Positions 1 to 6,410 of a stretch of 8,677 bases of DNA are shown here, piece after piece; the first letter of the stretch is position 1, and the number at the start of each line of letters is the position of its first letter. Origin of the DNA: Dehalococcoidia bacterium UBA1123 (GTDB lineage: Bacteria > Chloroflexota > Dehalococcoidia > Lucifugimonadales > UBA1123); assembly GCA_002313895.1 (NCBI GenBank), contig DCAW01000064.1, positions 1-8,677 of the forward strand, written 5' to 3'. The notes below the pieces were generated by a model. The model was not told the origin of the DNA and did no database searches. It worked only from the letters and a program-made list of their open reading frames with translations. The translations under genes and the position numbers were made by a program.

Positions 1-977
1 CGCTCAAGTCAGCGCAGGAAAACCGCGCCGCGCTGGACGCCCCCTCTTCTGCAACAGAGCTTGCCCAATCTGAGGCTTCGTTGGAAAGCGCCAGAGCGTC
101 TCTGGATACTGCATTGGCAATCCGCGATGGACTAAAAGAAGGTTCTTCGGCGGGGGTATTGATGTTCGGAGGCTCGCCGGCATGGAGAGAATTTCAGAAC
201 GGCATGACCCCGGGCGAAGACATCAGACAGCTAGAAGAAAACCTGGTGGCGCTTGGACACGGCTCATTCGAGTCGCTCATCGTTGACCAGAATTTCGACA
301 CTGAAACCGCCGACGCGATTCGACAAATGCAGGTGGATTTAGGCCTCACCCCAACAGGCGAAATCGCTTTCAGAGACGTTATTTTTCTCCCAGGAACTTC
401 GGTTGTCGAGTCCTCGTCGTCGTACCCCAGTCTTGGCGCTACTATTACTCCTAGTTCCACGTTGGTCTCTCTTTTCTCAATTGAGAGGGTGGAAACACAG
501 ATAGTGCAAGATGGAAACATCTGGACAACCGCAGAATCATTGCAAAGGGTAATAACCACCATCGAAGTTGCCGACCAGCGCCTGATAGATGTCGGGTCAG
601 AGGTGAGGATCGAACTCCCCGATGAGAGCATAGTCACTGGGGCTGTCATAGAGATCGGAAGCATCGCGGTCGTCCCCCAGGGGGGCCAGAACGATCCGTA
701 CCTTGAGGTGACTGTCGCTATTGACGGGGATGTAAACTTATACGAATGGACAGGCGCGCCAGTCACCGTTTCGATCACCAAAAATCTTGCCGAAGGTGTT
801 CTGTCGGTTCCTGTGACGAGTTTGTTGGCGCTTCTAGGGGGAGGATATGCCCTCGAAGTTATTGAGCCGACCTCTACAAGGCTAGTGCCCGTGGACGCAG
901 GAGTTTACGCTGACGGATGGGTCGAAGTCACCGGGCTGGGTCTTGAAGCGGGCATTGAAGTCGTGACGCCACAATGA
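1..977 (+). CDS. Membrane-fusion (periplasmic adaptor) protein with peptidoglycan-binding domain, 5' partial
   Basis: This is the C-terminal part of a MacA/HlyD-like adaptor of an ABC exporter. The frame is open from position 3 with no stop, so the TTG at 81 is not the true start and the gene begins outside the window; about 324 residues are visible. The first ~45 residues are Ala/Glu/Leu/Arg-rich, as in the coiled-coil hairpin of adaptors. A PG_binding_1-like domain follows at about residues 70-121 (GEDIRQLEENL, then FDTETADAIRQMQ). Next come a hydrophobic/lipoyl-like stretch (VIFLPGTSV), a beta-barrel region (VADQRLIDVGSEVRIELPD) and a membrane-proximal domain (LSVPVTSLLAL to GLEAGIEVVTP). 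Adaptors with an inserted peptidoglycan-binding domain are common in Gram-positive and Chloroflexota-type exporters. The stop codon overlaps the ATPase start (ATGA), showing coupling to the next gene. The substrate cannot be told; antimicrobial peptides, macrolides or lipids are all possible. Confidence 0.88.
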   Translation, partial: LKSAQENRAALDAPSSATELAQSEASLESARASLDTALAIRDGLKEGSSAGVLMFGGSPAWREFQNGMTPGEDIRQLEENLVALGHGSFESLIVDQNFDTETADAIRQMQVDLGLTPTGEIAFRDVIFLPGTSVVESSSSYPSLGATITPSSTLVSLFSIERVETQIVQDGNIWTTAESLQRVITTIEVADQRLIDVGSEVRIELPDESIVTGAVIEIGSIAVVPQGGQNDPYLEVTVAIDGDVNLYEWTGAPVTVSITKNLAEGVLSVPVTSLLALLGGGYALEVIEPTSTRLVPVDAGVYADGWVEVTGLGLEAGIEVVTPQ

Positions 978-1696
978 GTAGTCTCGCCTCAGACTCGCCA
1001 TACGCCGTGGAACTCAATCAGGTTAGCAAAATCTATCCAGGGACGCCTCCGGTGGAGGCGCTGTCAGAAGTGTCTATTTCCGTGCCTCGTGGGGAGCTTT
1101 TGGGGATAGTTGGAGCGTCGGGCAGCGGAAAGTCCACCCTTCTCCACCTCGTTGGCACCCTCACAAGGCCAACAGCCGGTTCTGTTTTCATTGATGGACT
1201 CGACACCTCAGGATTGTCTGATGGGGCGCTATCTGGCATCCGATCACGAAACGTCGGATTTGTCTTCCAAGATTTTTTCTTGTTGCCCGGCGTCACAGCC
1301 ACCGAGAACGTGGGGAATGGCCTGCTGTACTCTGGAACTCCGGAACGTGAGAGAAAACGACGAGCTGAAGCGATGCTAGAGCGAGTCGGCCTCTCGCATC
1401 GCCTTGCCCATCTCCCCAACGAAATGTCAGGCGGCGAACAGCAGAGAGTGGCAATCGCAAGAGCGCTGGTCCACGACCCGTCATTTATTTTGGCCGATGA
1501 GCCGACCGGAAACCTTGATTCTCAAAACACTGCCTCGTTGATGGAGCTAATGGTCAGCTTGAATCACGATGGCGCCACCGTCATCCTGATCACCCACGAT
1601 CCTGAAGTGGCGGAGATGTGCGCCCGCCAGATCACGTTGAAGGACGGGCGTATTGAATTCGATTCGAGCACTGTGCCTGGAAATGCCCATGACTGA
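974..1696 (+). CDS. ABC transporter ATP-binding protein, MacB/LolD type
   Basis: This 240-residue cytoplasmic ATPase would power the exporter formed with the genes on either side. All nucleotide-binding motifs are intact: Walker A GASGSGKST (47-55), Q-loop Gln99 in FVFQD, signature MSGGEQQRVAIARAL (151-165), Walker B FILADEPTGNLD (171-182) and the H-loop His208 in LITHD. The DEPTGNLDS string and the short length are typical of the MacB/LolD/FtsE class of ATPases that work with single-domain FtsX-like permeases. The ATG lies inside the stop codon of the adaptor gene (ATGA), with no strong Shine-Dalgarno, so translation is probably coupled. Its own stop overlaps the start of the permease gene. 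Nothing suggests damage. Confidence 0.95.
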   Translation: MSSLASDSPYAVELNQVSKIYPGTPPVEALSEVSISVPRGELLGIVGASGSGKSTLLHLVGTLTRPTAGSVFIDGLDTSGLSDGALSGIRSRNVGFVFQDFFLLPGVTATENVGNGLLYSGTPERERKRRAEAMLERVGLSHRLAHLPNEMSGGEQQRVAIARALVHDPSFILADEPTGNLDSQNTASLMELMVSLNHDGATVILITHDPEVAEMCARQITLKDGRIEFDSSTVPGNAHD

Positions 1697-2906
1697 ACGC
1701 GCCGAAATCCAAATGGAATTGCCCAAAAGCCGTCTGAGCTTTTTGGAAACGCTGCGAGTCGGGAGTTCGGGACTCCGAACACGGAGACTGCGCTCCGCTC
1801 TCTCTGCGCTGGGCATCACGATTGGAATAGCGGCCTTGATAAGCGTCCTGGGATTGTCTGCATCAGGCAGCGCTGATCTCATCAAGGAGTTGGATGCGCT
1901 GGGCACGAATCTCCTGACAATCGAAGCTGGGCAAGGTTTCGGCGCGGGCCCGGTCAGTCTGCCCGACGATGCGCCCGCAATGATCCGTCGGATTTCCCCC
2001 GTTTACGAAGTCGCAACCGTAAGCAAGGTTCCGGGCGGGGTTTATCGCAACGATCTGATTGCGGACGGGAGGACAAGGGGGATCACTATAGTCGCGAGTG
2101 GCCTTAACTTGATCAACGCCCAACAAGGCAGCCTGAAAGCAGGCGTTTTTCTCTCCCAGGTGACTTCACAGTTTCCAGCCGTCGTGCTGGGCGCCGTCGC
2201 CGCTGAGCGCCTGGGTATTCGTGACTTGTCCATTGGGCATCAACTTTGGCTTGGCGAGCGGTGGTTCACGGTCATCGGCATCCTCAATCCGTTGCTTCTA
2301 GCCGCAGACCTGGATAGAGCCGCGATTATCGGTTACGGAGCCGCCGAAAAGTTCTTGGATCACGATGTTGATGCCGATGTGATTTACGTGCGCGCCTTTC
2401 CTGAACACATCCTTGACGTTCGGTCGGTCATGGCGGCTACCGTGAATCCTGAAAGCCCAGAGGAGGTGCAGGTCAGCCGCGCATCCGATGTCTTAGAGGC
2501 TAGAGTCGCGGCCACCAGCACATTCACGAACCTCTTCGTGGGTCTGGGCGCCGTCGCCCTGCTGGTCGGCGGGATCGGCATTGCCAACGTGATGGTGATA
2601 GCCGTCATCGAGCGTCGCAACGAAATCGGCCTGCGTCGGGCTTTGGGGGCCACGAGATTTCACATCGCCACCCAGTTCCTGTCTGAATCGTTGCTGCTGT
2701 CCGGCATCGGCGGGGTTGCGGGAATCCTGATGGGAATATTGGTCACGGCAATATACGCCATTTCGCAAGACTGGTCACTGATCATACCTGGATTGGCAGT
2801 CGTGGGCGGCATGGTGTCCTCAGTGTTGATAGGCGGAGTTGCCGGATTTTATCCCGCTCTGCGCGCCGCCAATATGTCCCCCACCGAAGCGCTGAGAACA
2901 GGGTAA
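1689..2906 (+). CDS. ABC transporter permease, MacB/FtsX family
   Basis: This is a membrane permease of about 405 residues with the MacB layout. A short cytoplasmic lead ends in RRLRSALSALG, followed by a first membrane segment at about 38-60. A large extracytoplasmic MacB_PCD-like domain spans about 60-278, and three C-terminal membrane segments lie at about 280-307, 333-357 and 365-388. The hallmark FtsX motifs are present: ERRNEIGLRRALGA after the second segment and GFYPALRAANMSPTEALR at the end. I chose the ATG at 1689, which has GGA seven bases upstream and overlaps the ATPase stop by 8 bases. The ATG at 1683 and a TTG at 1653 are possible alternatives. With the adaptor and ATPase it forms a tripartite, mechanotransmission-type exporter. 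No TolC-like outer-membrane channel is visible here. Confidence 0.93.
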   Translation: MTERAEIQMELPKSRLSFLETLRVGSSGLRTRRLRSALSALGITIGIAALISVLGLSASGSADLIKELDALGTNLLTIEAGQGFGAGPVSLPDDAPAMIRRISPVYEVATVSKVPGGVYRNDLIADGRTRGITIVASGLNLINAQQGSLKAGVFLSQVTSQFPAVVLGAVAAERLGIRDLSIGHQLWLGERWFTVIGILNPLLLAADLDRAAIIGYGAAEKFLDHDVDADVIYVRAFPEHILDVRSVMAATVNPESPEEVQVSRASDVLEARVAATSTFTNLFVGLGAVALLVGGIGIANVMVIAVIERRNEIGLRRALGATRFHIATQFLSESLLLSGIGGVAGILMGILVTAIYAISQDWSLIIPGLAVVGGMVSSVLIGGVAGFYPALRAANMSPTEALRTG

Positions 2907-3092
2907 AAGCGATTGCGCCGCTTCGTCTCTATTAAGACGCACGGGTTCCTCGTAAGGGTCGCCCATGTGCTATGGCGTGCAATAAGCTATAGTCTCTCAA
3001 ACTCGTGTCATTCATCTCCAGGGAATCGGACGCGGTGCTCGCGACTCGCTGAACCGCAAAGACGGCTTAATGCGTGTAACAAAATCTTCCGG
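2907..3092. other. Non-coding spacer after the ABC operon
   Basis: I see no supported gene here. Just after the permease stop are two weak hairpins, AAGCG (2907-2911) with CGCTT (2919-2923), and CGTCT (2924-2928) with AGACG (2935-2939). Neither is followed by a T-run, so neither is a convincing terminator. An open frame from 2913 to 3194 crosses this spacer and the repeat that follows. I regard it as spurious because its only recognisable part is the translated repeat. Confidence 0.5.
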
Positions 3093-3182
3093 TGTCATGC
3101 TGAACGGAGCAAAGCATCTGGTCGCTTTACGCGATGGGCGTTCTGCGGGGCCAGATTCTTCGACACCAGTCTCAGAATTGCC
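3093..3182. repeat. Degenerate dispersed inverted repeat (HAERSxASG type)
   Basis: The left arm runs TGTCATGCTGAACGGAGC then AAAGCATCTGG (about 3093-3121). The right arm runs CCAGATTCTTCG then ACACCAGTCTCAGAATTGCC (about 3151-3182). The reverse complement of the left arm starts CCAGATGCTTTG and contains TCAGCATGAC, matching the right arm imperfectly (CCAGAT, CTT, TCAG). The element could fold into a long hairpin with a ~29-base loop. In forward translation it gives CHAERSKASG, a string known from spurious proteins over intergenic repeats in Chloroflexota and other bacteria. The right arm is more degraded than typical copies, which usually end like TCAGAATGACA. It is probably a non-autonomous, MITE-like relic; no transposase is present. 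Family assignment is from memory. Confidence 0.7.
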
Positions 3183-3214
3183 TGGTTTTGGTAGACGATT
3201 TTGAGGGTTTGGAA

Positions 3215-3466
3215 ATGAGGTTTGTCAGTCTCATACAACAGTTCGCCTCGCGGATATATCGGTCAACCGTCCTCCGCAAGGCAACCCGGTTCACGCTCAA
3301 GGTTGCAGCGACCACCGTTGTCGCAATACTGACTATACTCACCTCCCTCGCGTCCATCTGGTCTGCCGCGCTGGCAACGCAGAACGCCGACGAACCGAAA
3401 GTCCTGGTGAAAATTCCCAAGCAATTATTTTCCCTCCCACAAGAGTTCGGCGACCTACAGGAGTAG
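3215..3466 (+). CDS. Small membrane-anchored or secreted protein, unknown function
   Basis: This is a putative 83-residue protein that I do not recognise. The ATG at 3215 is preceded by GAGGG (3203-3207) at a spacing of 7, a good ribosome-binding site, which is why I prefer it over an upstream ATG at 3134 lying in the repeat. The N-terminus is basic (RIYRSTVLRKATRFTLK), followed by a single hydrophobic segment at about 30-50 (VAATTVVAILTILTSLASIW) and a possible signal-peptidase site after Ala-Leu-Ala at 52-54. The mature part would be a short Lys/Pro-containing tail. The frame stops at TAG (3464-3466), but the same frame then stays open for 17 more codons to a TGA at 3518-3520. The gene could therefore be a truncated remnant of a longer one. 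It starts shortly after the repeat element and converges with the dehydrogenase gene. Confidence 0.4.
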   Translation: MRFVSLIQQFASRIYRSTVLRKATRFTLKVAATTVVAILTILTSLASIWSAALATQNADEPKVLVKIPKQLFSLPQEFGDLQE

Positions 3467-3546
3467 GTGAATTTAGCCTTGGACAAGTACCTGGCCAAGG
3501 AACCACCGTCGCTGAATTGACGCGGCTCAGGCGGACTGATTCTCGT

Positions 3547-4590
3547 TTACTCCATGGTCAGAACCAGCTTGCCGAAGAAGTTCAGGCCCTCCATGACTTC
3601 GTGAGCCTTGGCGGCATCCTCTAGTGGGAAAGTCTGGTGGATTACGCCTTTGACGACGCCTCGCCCCGCCAAGTCGATAATCTGGCGCATGTCTTCTTTG
3701 CGGCCCATGAACACTCCGAACACCGTCTGATATCGAGTGAACATGATGCCCATCTGAAGCTCGGCGCGGTATCCCGACGTCACGCCACAAATTCCGTAGC
3801 GACCGCCCATCGCAAGAGAACGGGTGGCGGCAGGCCAGAAATCGGCTCCCACATGATCCAGAACCACGTCCACGCCCCTGCCTCCGGTTATCTCCTTCAC
3901 TCGGTCAGCAATATCCTCTTCTTTGTAGTTGATAACCTCATCCGCGCCTAACTGACGGGCCTTCTCGACTTTCTCCTCGGTGCTGGTGGTGGTGATAACC
4001 TTCGCTCCGACGACGTTTTTGGCAACCTGAATGGCCGCCGTTCCGACGCCGCTGGAAGCCGACAGTATAAGCGCAGTCTCCCAGGGTTTGAGTTCGCCGC
4101 GCCTCACCAGTATGTTCCAGCTTGGCAGGAACACAGTCGGCATCGACGCCGCCTGCTCGTATGACAAGCTGTCCGGCAGAAGCACAGTGCTGGTGGCGGG
4201 AACGCCCACGAACTCGGCATAGCTCCCGCTTCTTGACGAACCCAACATGCCAGCGCTGGGACAGAACTCTTCCTGACCAGCAAGGCACGGGTGACACTGA
4301 CCGCACGTCATACGAGGGTTGACCACAACTCGATCTCCGACCTTCCGTTGAGATACCTCACTGCCCACTTCGACGACCTCCCCGGCGGAGTCGCCGCCCA
4401 TTATGTGAGCGTTGCCGTCAAACTTCCGACGCGTGCCGCGCACCCCTGCCCTGGTGTAAACGTCCAGCCTGTTCAGCGCAGCGGCACGCACCCGCACCTT
4501 CACGTCATTGGGACCGATAGACGGTTCAGGCTGGTCTCCGTATTGCAGGACTTCGGGCCCCCCGTGCTCGGTAATATAGACAGCTTTCAT
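3547..4590 (-). CDS. Zinc-binding alcohol dehydrogenase / quinone oxidoreductase family (MDR superfamily)
   Basis: This is a 347-residue NAD(P)-dependent medium-chain dehydrogenase/reductase. The N-terminal GroES-like domain opens with MKAVYITEHGGPEVL. Four cysteines in the pattern C-x2-C-x2-C-x7-C (Cys96, 99, 102, 110) are the structural zinc site. The positions that bind catalytic zinc in true alcohol dehydrogenases look replaced: Asn40 in AALNRLDVYTRAG instead of Cys, and GGDSAG (65-70) instead of GHExxG. This resembles quinone-oxidoreductase or enone-reductase members. A Rossmann motif SASSGVGTAAIQVAK lies at about 177-191. The ATG at 4590 has GGAG six bases upstream; a GTG at 4602 would add four residues but lacks that support. 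The gene lies 40 bases downstream of the LLM oxidoreductase on the same strand, so the two are probably co-transcribed. The substrate is unknown. Confidence 0.9.
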   Translation of the reverse strand: MKAVYITEHGGPEVLQYGDQPEPSIGPNDVKVRVRAAALNRLDVYTRAGVRGTRRKFDGNAHIMGGDSAGEVVEVGSEVSQRKVGDRVVVNPRMTCGQCHPCLAGQEEFCPSAGMLGSSRSGSYAEFVGVPATSTVLLPDSLSYEQAASMPTVFLPSWNILVRRGELKPWETALILSASSGVGTAAIQVAKNVVGAKVITTTSTEEKVEKARQLGADEVINYKEEDIADRVKEITGGRGVDVVLDHVGADFWPAATRSLAMGGRYGICGVTSGYRAELQMGIMFTRYQTVFGVFMGRKEDMRQIIDLAGRGVVKGVIHQTFPLEDAAKAHEVMEGLNFFGKLVLTME

Positions 4591-4630
4591 CAATTGCTCC
4601 ACATTATTAAATTTGTTCAGATAGTAGAAA

Positions 4631-5587
4631 TTAGCCGACCAGCGTCTTCACATTCTGGGTGAATCGTTCCAGCTTGATGAAGGTCTCTTCGAGCGTGGGC
4701 GCCTGCAAGCCAAGCATCAGGTCGCTGACTCCCAACTCCTCATAGGCCTTCACATCATCGGCGATCTGCTGAGGCGTGCCGGTTAGAGGCTTTCGGTTGC
4801 CATCCGAGCCGGTCGCGGCCTCCTGGTCGTTGTACCATCCAGCGCTGAAGGCGAAACCTACCTCGGACGGGTCTCGGCCTGCTTCCTCAGCGTAACGTCG
4901 GACTCGTGCGGCATACTGGCTATACTGCTCCAGCGTTCCTACTGGGAATCGAGGGTTGGCGCCGATGGGATACCACGTATCTCCGAGAGTCGCCGCCCGT
5001 CTCAGGGCCGGAGGGCTTTCGCCGCCAACCCAAATAGGAGGATGCGGTTTTTGAACCGGCTGGGGATTGAAGGAGATGTCCGAAAATGACGCGTACTCGC
5101 TGTCGTAGCTGGGGCTGTCGCTGGTCCAAAGCTCCTTGAAGATTCGAAGGTAATCGTCGCCCACCGCACCTCGCTGGTCGAAGGGCTCAGCGCCTAGCGC
5201 TTCAAACTCCTCTTGCATCCAACCGATACCGCACCCCAGAATCATACGTCCTTTGGACAACACGTCGATTGTAGAGAGAATCTTCGCTGTCAAAACCGGA
5301 GGCCGATGAGGCAGGACCATCACCGACGTGAGAAGCCGAACGTTGGTCGAGTTAGCAGCCAAAAACGTCAACGTCGTAAGCTGTTCCAGGCACTCGCCTG
5401 CATCGCCCCCCGCGTACTCTCCAGATTCGTTATACGGGTAGGTCGAAGCGATGCTGTTGGGTATAACAATGTGGTCGCTGACGCTGATGAACCCGAAGCC
5501 AAGCTCGTCAGCTTTGCCAGCAAGAGCGGCAAGGTTCTCAGGCGTCGCCAGCGGGCCTCGTGTTGGAAGTCCGAATCCAAACTCCAT
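4631..5587 (-). CDS. LLM-class flavin/F420-dependent oxidoreductase
   Basis: This is a 318-residue protein of the luciferase-like monooxygenase superfamily, a TIM-barrel that uses FMN or coenzyme F420. Typical features appear in order: MEFGFGLPTRGP at the first strand, ADELGFGFISVSDH (26-39), LLTSVMVLPHRPPVLTAK (85-102), the family string DVLSKGRMILGCGIGW (108-123), HPPIWVGGESPPALRRAA (182-199) and a C-terminal helix region around TPQQIADDVKAYEELG. The spacing and wording resemble the probable F420-dependent group (TIGR03619-like), but cofactor choice cannot be proved from sequence. The start is well supported, with a perfect AGGAGG just upstream of ATG 5587. It is the first gene of a probable two-gene unit with the dehydrogenase. 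A degradative or redox role on a small organic substrate is inferred. Confidence 0.92.
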   Translation of the reverse strand: MEFGFGLPTRGPLATPENLAALAGKADELGFGFISVSDHIVIPNSIASTYPYNESGEYAGGDAGECLEQLTTLTFLAANSTNVRLLTSVMVLPHRPPVLTAKILSTIDVLSKGRMILGCGIGWMQEEFEALGAEPFDQRGAVGDDYLRIFKELWTSDSPSYDSEYASFSDISFNPQPVQKPHPPIWVGGESPPALRRAATLGDTWYPIGANPRFPVGTLEQYSQYAARVRRYAEEAGRDPSEVGFAFSAGWYNDQEAATGSDGNRKPLTGTPQQIADDVKAYEELGVSDLMLGLQAPTLEETFIKLERFTQNVKTLVG

Positions 5588-5608
5588 GATTCCTCCTTTT
5601 GGTGTTCC

Positions 5609-5622
5609 GTGACTGCCGTCAC
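5609..5622. promoter_or_regulatory. Palindrome GTGAC-N4-GTCAC across the predicted transcription start
   Basis: This perfect 5-base inverted repeat with a 4-base centre overlaps the downstream edge of the -10 box and the expected +1 of the LLM promoter. That is the classic position for a repressor operator. It could equally be a chance palindrome or a small leader hairpin. Confidence 0.3.
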
Positions 5623-5649
5623 ACTACGGCGCAGGTGGATTGATGTCAA
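5621..5649 (-). promoter_or_regulatory. Sigma70-like promoter for the LLM/dehydrogenase operon
   Basis: On the minus strand there is a perfect -35 TTGACA (5649-5644), a 17-base spacer and a -10-like TAGTGT (5626-5621) matching the first two and last bases of TATAAT. The distance to the LLM start codon is about 34 bases from the -10, leaving a short leader that contains the AGGAGG. Confidence 0.5.
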
Positions 5650-5668
5650 TAGCGGGGCCACAGACGAT
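5640..5668 (+). promoter_or_regulatory. Possible divergent promoter for the toxin-antitoxin pair
   Basis: On the plus strand TTGATG (5640-5645) is followed by 17 bases and GACGAT (5663-5668). The -10 is weak. The two divergent -35 boxes overlap within TTGATGTCAA (5640-5649), itself an inverted repeat TTGA-TG-TCAA, so the two operons may share a control region. Confidence 0.3.
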
Positions 5669-5717
5669 GGCGTAAGCTGAATGGAAGGACAGGACAACAT
5701 TCCAGGAGAGGGTTGCA

Positions 5718-5948
5718 ATGGAGTGGCGTGAACGAATTGCCGGAGACCCAAAAGTCTTGATGGGCAAGCCAGTGATTAAAGGAACGCGAATTTCCGTCGA
5801 GCTCATCATAGACCTCCTAGCGAACGGTTGGTCACATGGGGAAATACTTCGGAATTACCCTCACGTTTCCGCTGAAGACATAGCTGCATGTCTTCACTAC
5901 GCTAATGACATGGTAAAGGACATAAAGGAATATCCTGTCAACATTTAA
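5718..5948 (+). CDS. DUF433 domain antitoxin
   Basis: This 76-residue protein is a clear DUF433 member: RIAGDPKVLMGKPVIKGTRISVELIIDLLANGW is followed by SHGEILRNYPHVSAEDIAACLHYA. The family is a small helix-turn-helix-type protein that acts as the antitoxin of DUF5615 PIN-like toxins, and it probably also binds its own promoter. The start is supported by AGGAGAG (5704-5710) seven bases upstream. The protein is full length for the family and shows no damage. Its stop (5946-5948) is three bases before the first codon of the toxin frame, the normal order antitoxin then toxin. Because the toxin looks inactive, the antitoxin may now be a solo regulator or immune relic; that is inference. Confidence 0.9.
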   Translation: MEWRERIAGDPKVLMGKPVIKGTRISVELIIDLLANGWSHGEILRNYPHVSAEDIAACLHYANDMVKDIKEYPVNI

Positions 5949-5951
5949 CCT

Positions 5952-6410
5952 TTGCTGTTCCTCGCAAACGAAAATTTCCCAGTTGAAATTACTAACGCTA
6001 TTCGTCAGGCAGAGCACGATCTAGCATGGGTAGGTGACTTGAGTCCAGGGATTGCTGACGAAGGTGTTGTCGCGTTGGCAGTCGAAACCGGACGCACAAT
6101 TCTCACATTCCAGCATGGAGTCAGCATTCCAGCTGGAGTATTATTGTTTCGCGCTCGGGCTGACAGTCCAACGCGCTCAGCCAGCGCAATTGTTGACCTA
6201 TCGGCCTCACATCGTGATTGGGCCGGGTATTTCACCGTTGTTGACAACAACCGGATTCGTATGTCCAGACTCCCCAAACCTGATGTCGGGCCGATCAGAT
6301 ACGGCACGTTTGTTCAACTGCCAACGTCAATGCCGAGTATAAATTCCCTCAGCGCTTCGAAATACGGCTCCCCGCCAACGTCGTACGTGTCGTTGTGTCC
6401 CGCGCCTTGA
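5952..6410 (+). CDS. DUF5615 PIN-like toxin, probably inactivated
   Basis: The product starts LFLANENFPVEITNAIRQAEHDLAWV and later reads DEGVVALAVETGRTILTF, then IPAGVLLFR and DWAGYFTVVDNNRIRM, which is the DUF5615 (PIN-like RNase) layout. Three features are odd. First, family members normally have DENFP near the N-terminus; here Asn6 replaces the acidic residue. Second, the conserved segment after TF (family form about DKDFGELAF) is absent, and TF runs straight into QHG, removing another expected catalytic Asp. Third, family members end just after the RIR-x-x-LP segment (about residue 108), but this frame continues 44 more residues and overlaps the convergent hydrolase gene by 97 bases. The start is TTG at 5952 with no clear Shine-Dalgarno, so expression would rely on coupling to the antitoxin. 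I infer a dead or dying toxin; it could equally be called a pseudogene. Confidence 0.75.
   Translation: MLFLANENFPVEITNAIRQAEHDLAWVGDLSPGIADEGVVALAVETGRTILTFQHGVSIPAGVLLFRARADSPTRSASAIVDLSASHRDWAGYFTVVDNNRIRMSRLPKPDVGPIRYGTFVQLPTSMPSINSLSASKYGSPPTSYVSLCPAP
6106..6133 (+). repeat. 9-base direct repeat at the toxin deletion point
   Basis: CATTCCAGC occurs at 6106-6114 and again at 6125-6133, followed by ATGGAG and TGGAG respectively. It lies at the point where the family's DxDFG segment is missing from the toxin frame. Short direct repeats are typical of slippage-mediated changes, but the link to the deletion is inference. Confidence 0.5.

Noticed and set aside
194..781. 195-codon minus-strand open frame inside the adaptor gene
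   Set aside because: It is Ser/Thr-rich shadow coding opposite a clear adaptor protein.
1653..1688. Longer permease start at TTG 1653
   Set aside because: It would overlap the ATPase C-terminus by 44 bases and adds residues not typical of the family; ATG 1689 has better spacing to GGA.
2913..3194. 93-codon open frame with the string CHAERSKASGRF
   Set aside because: The recognisable part is simply the translated intergenic repeat, the rest has no family features, and there is no ribosome-binding site of note.
3172..3498. 108-codon minus-strand open frame opposite the small anchored protein
   Set aside because: It mirrors the opposite strand, starts and ends without support and has no recognisable domain.
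3477..3500. Inverted repeat CCTTGG ... CCAAGG downstream of the dehydrogenase
   Set aside because: The stem is only 6 bases with a 12-base loop and no T-run on either strand, so I do not call it a terminator.
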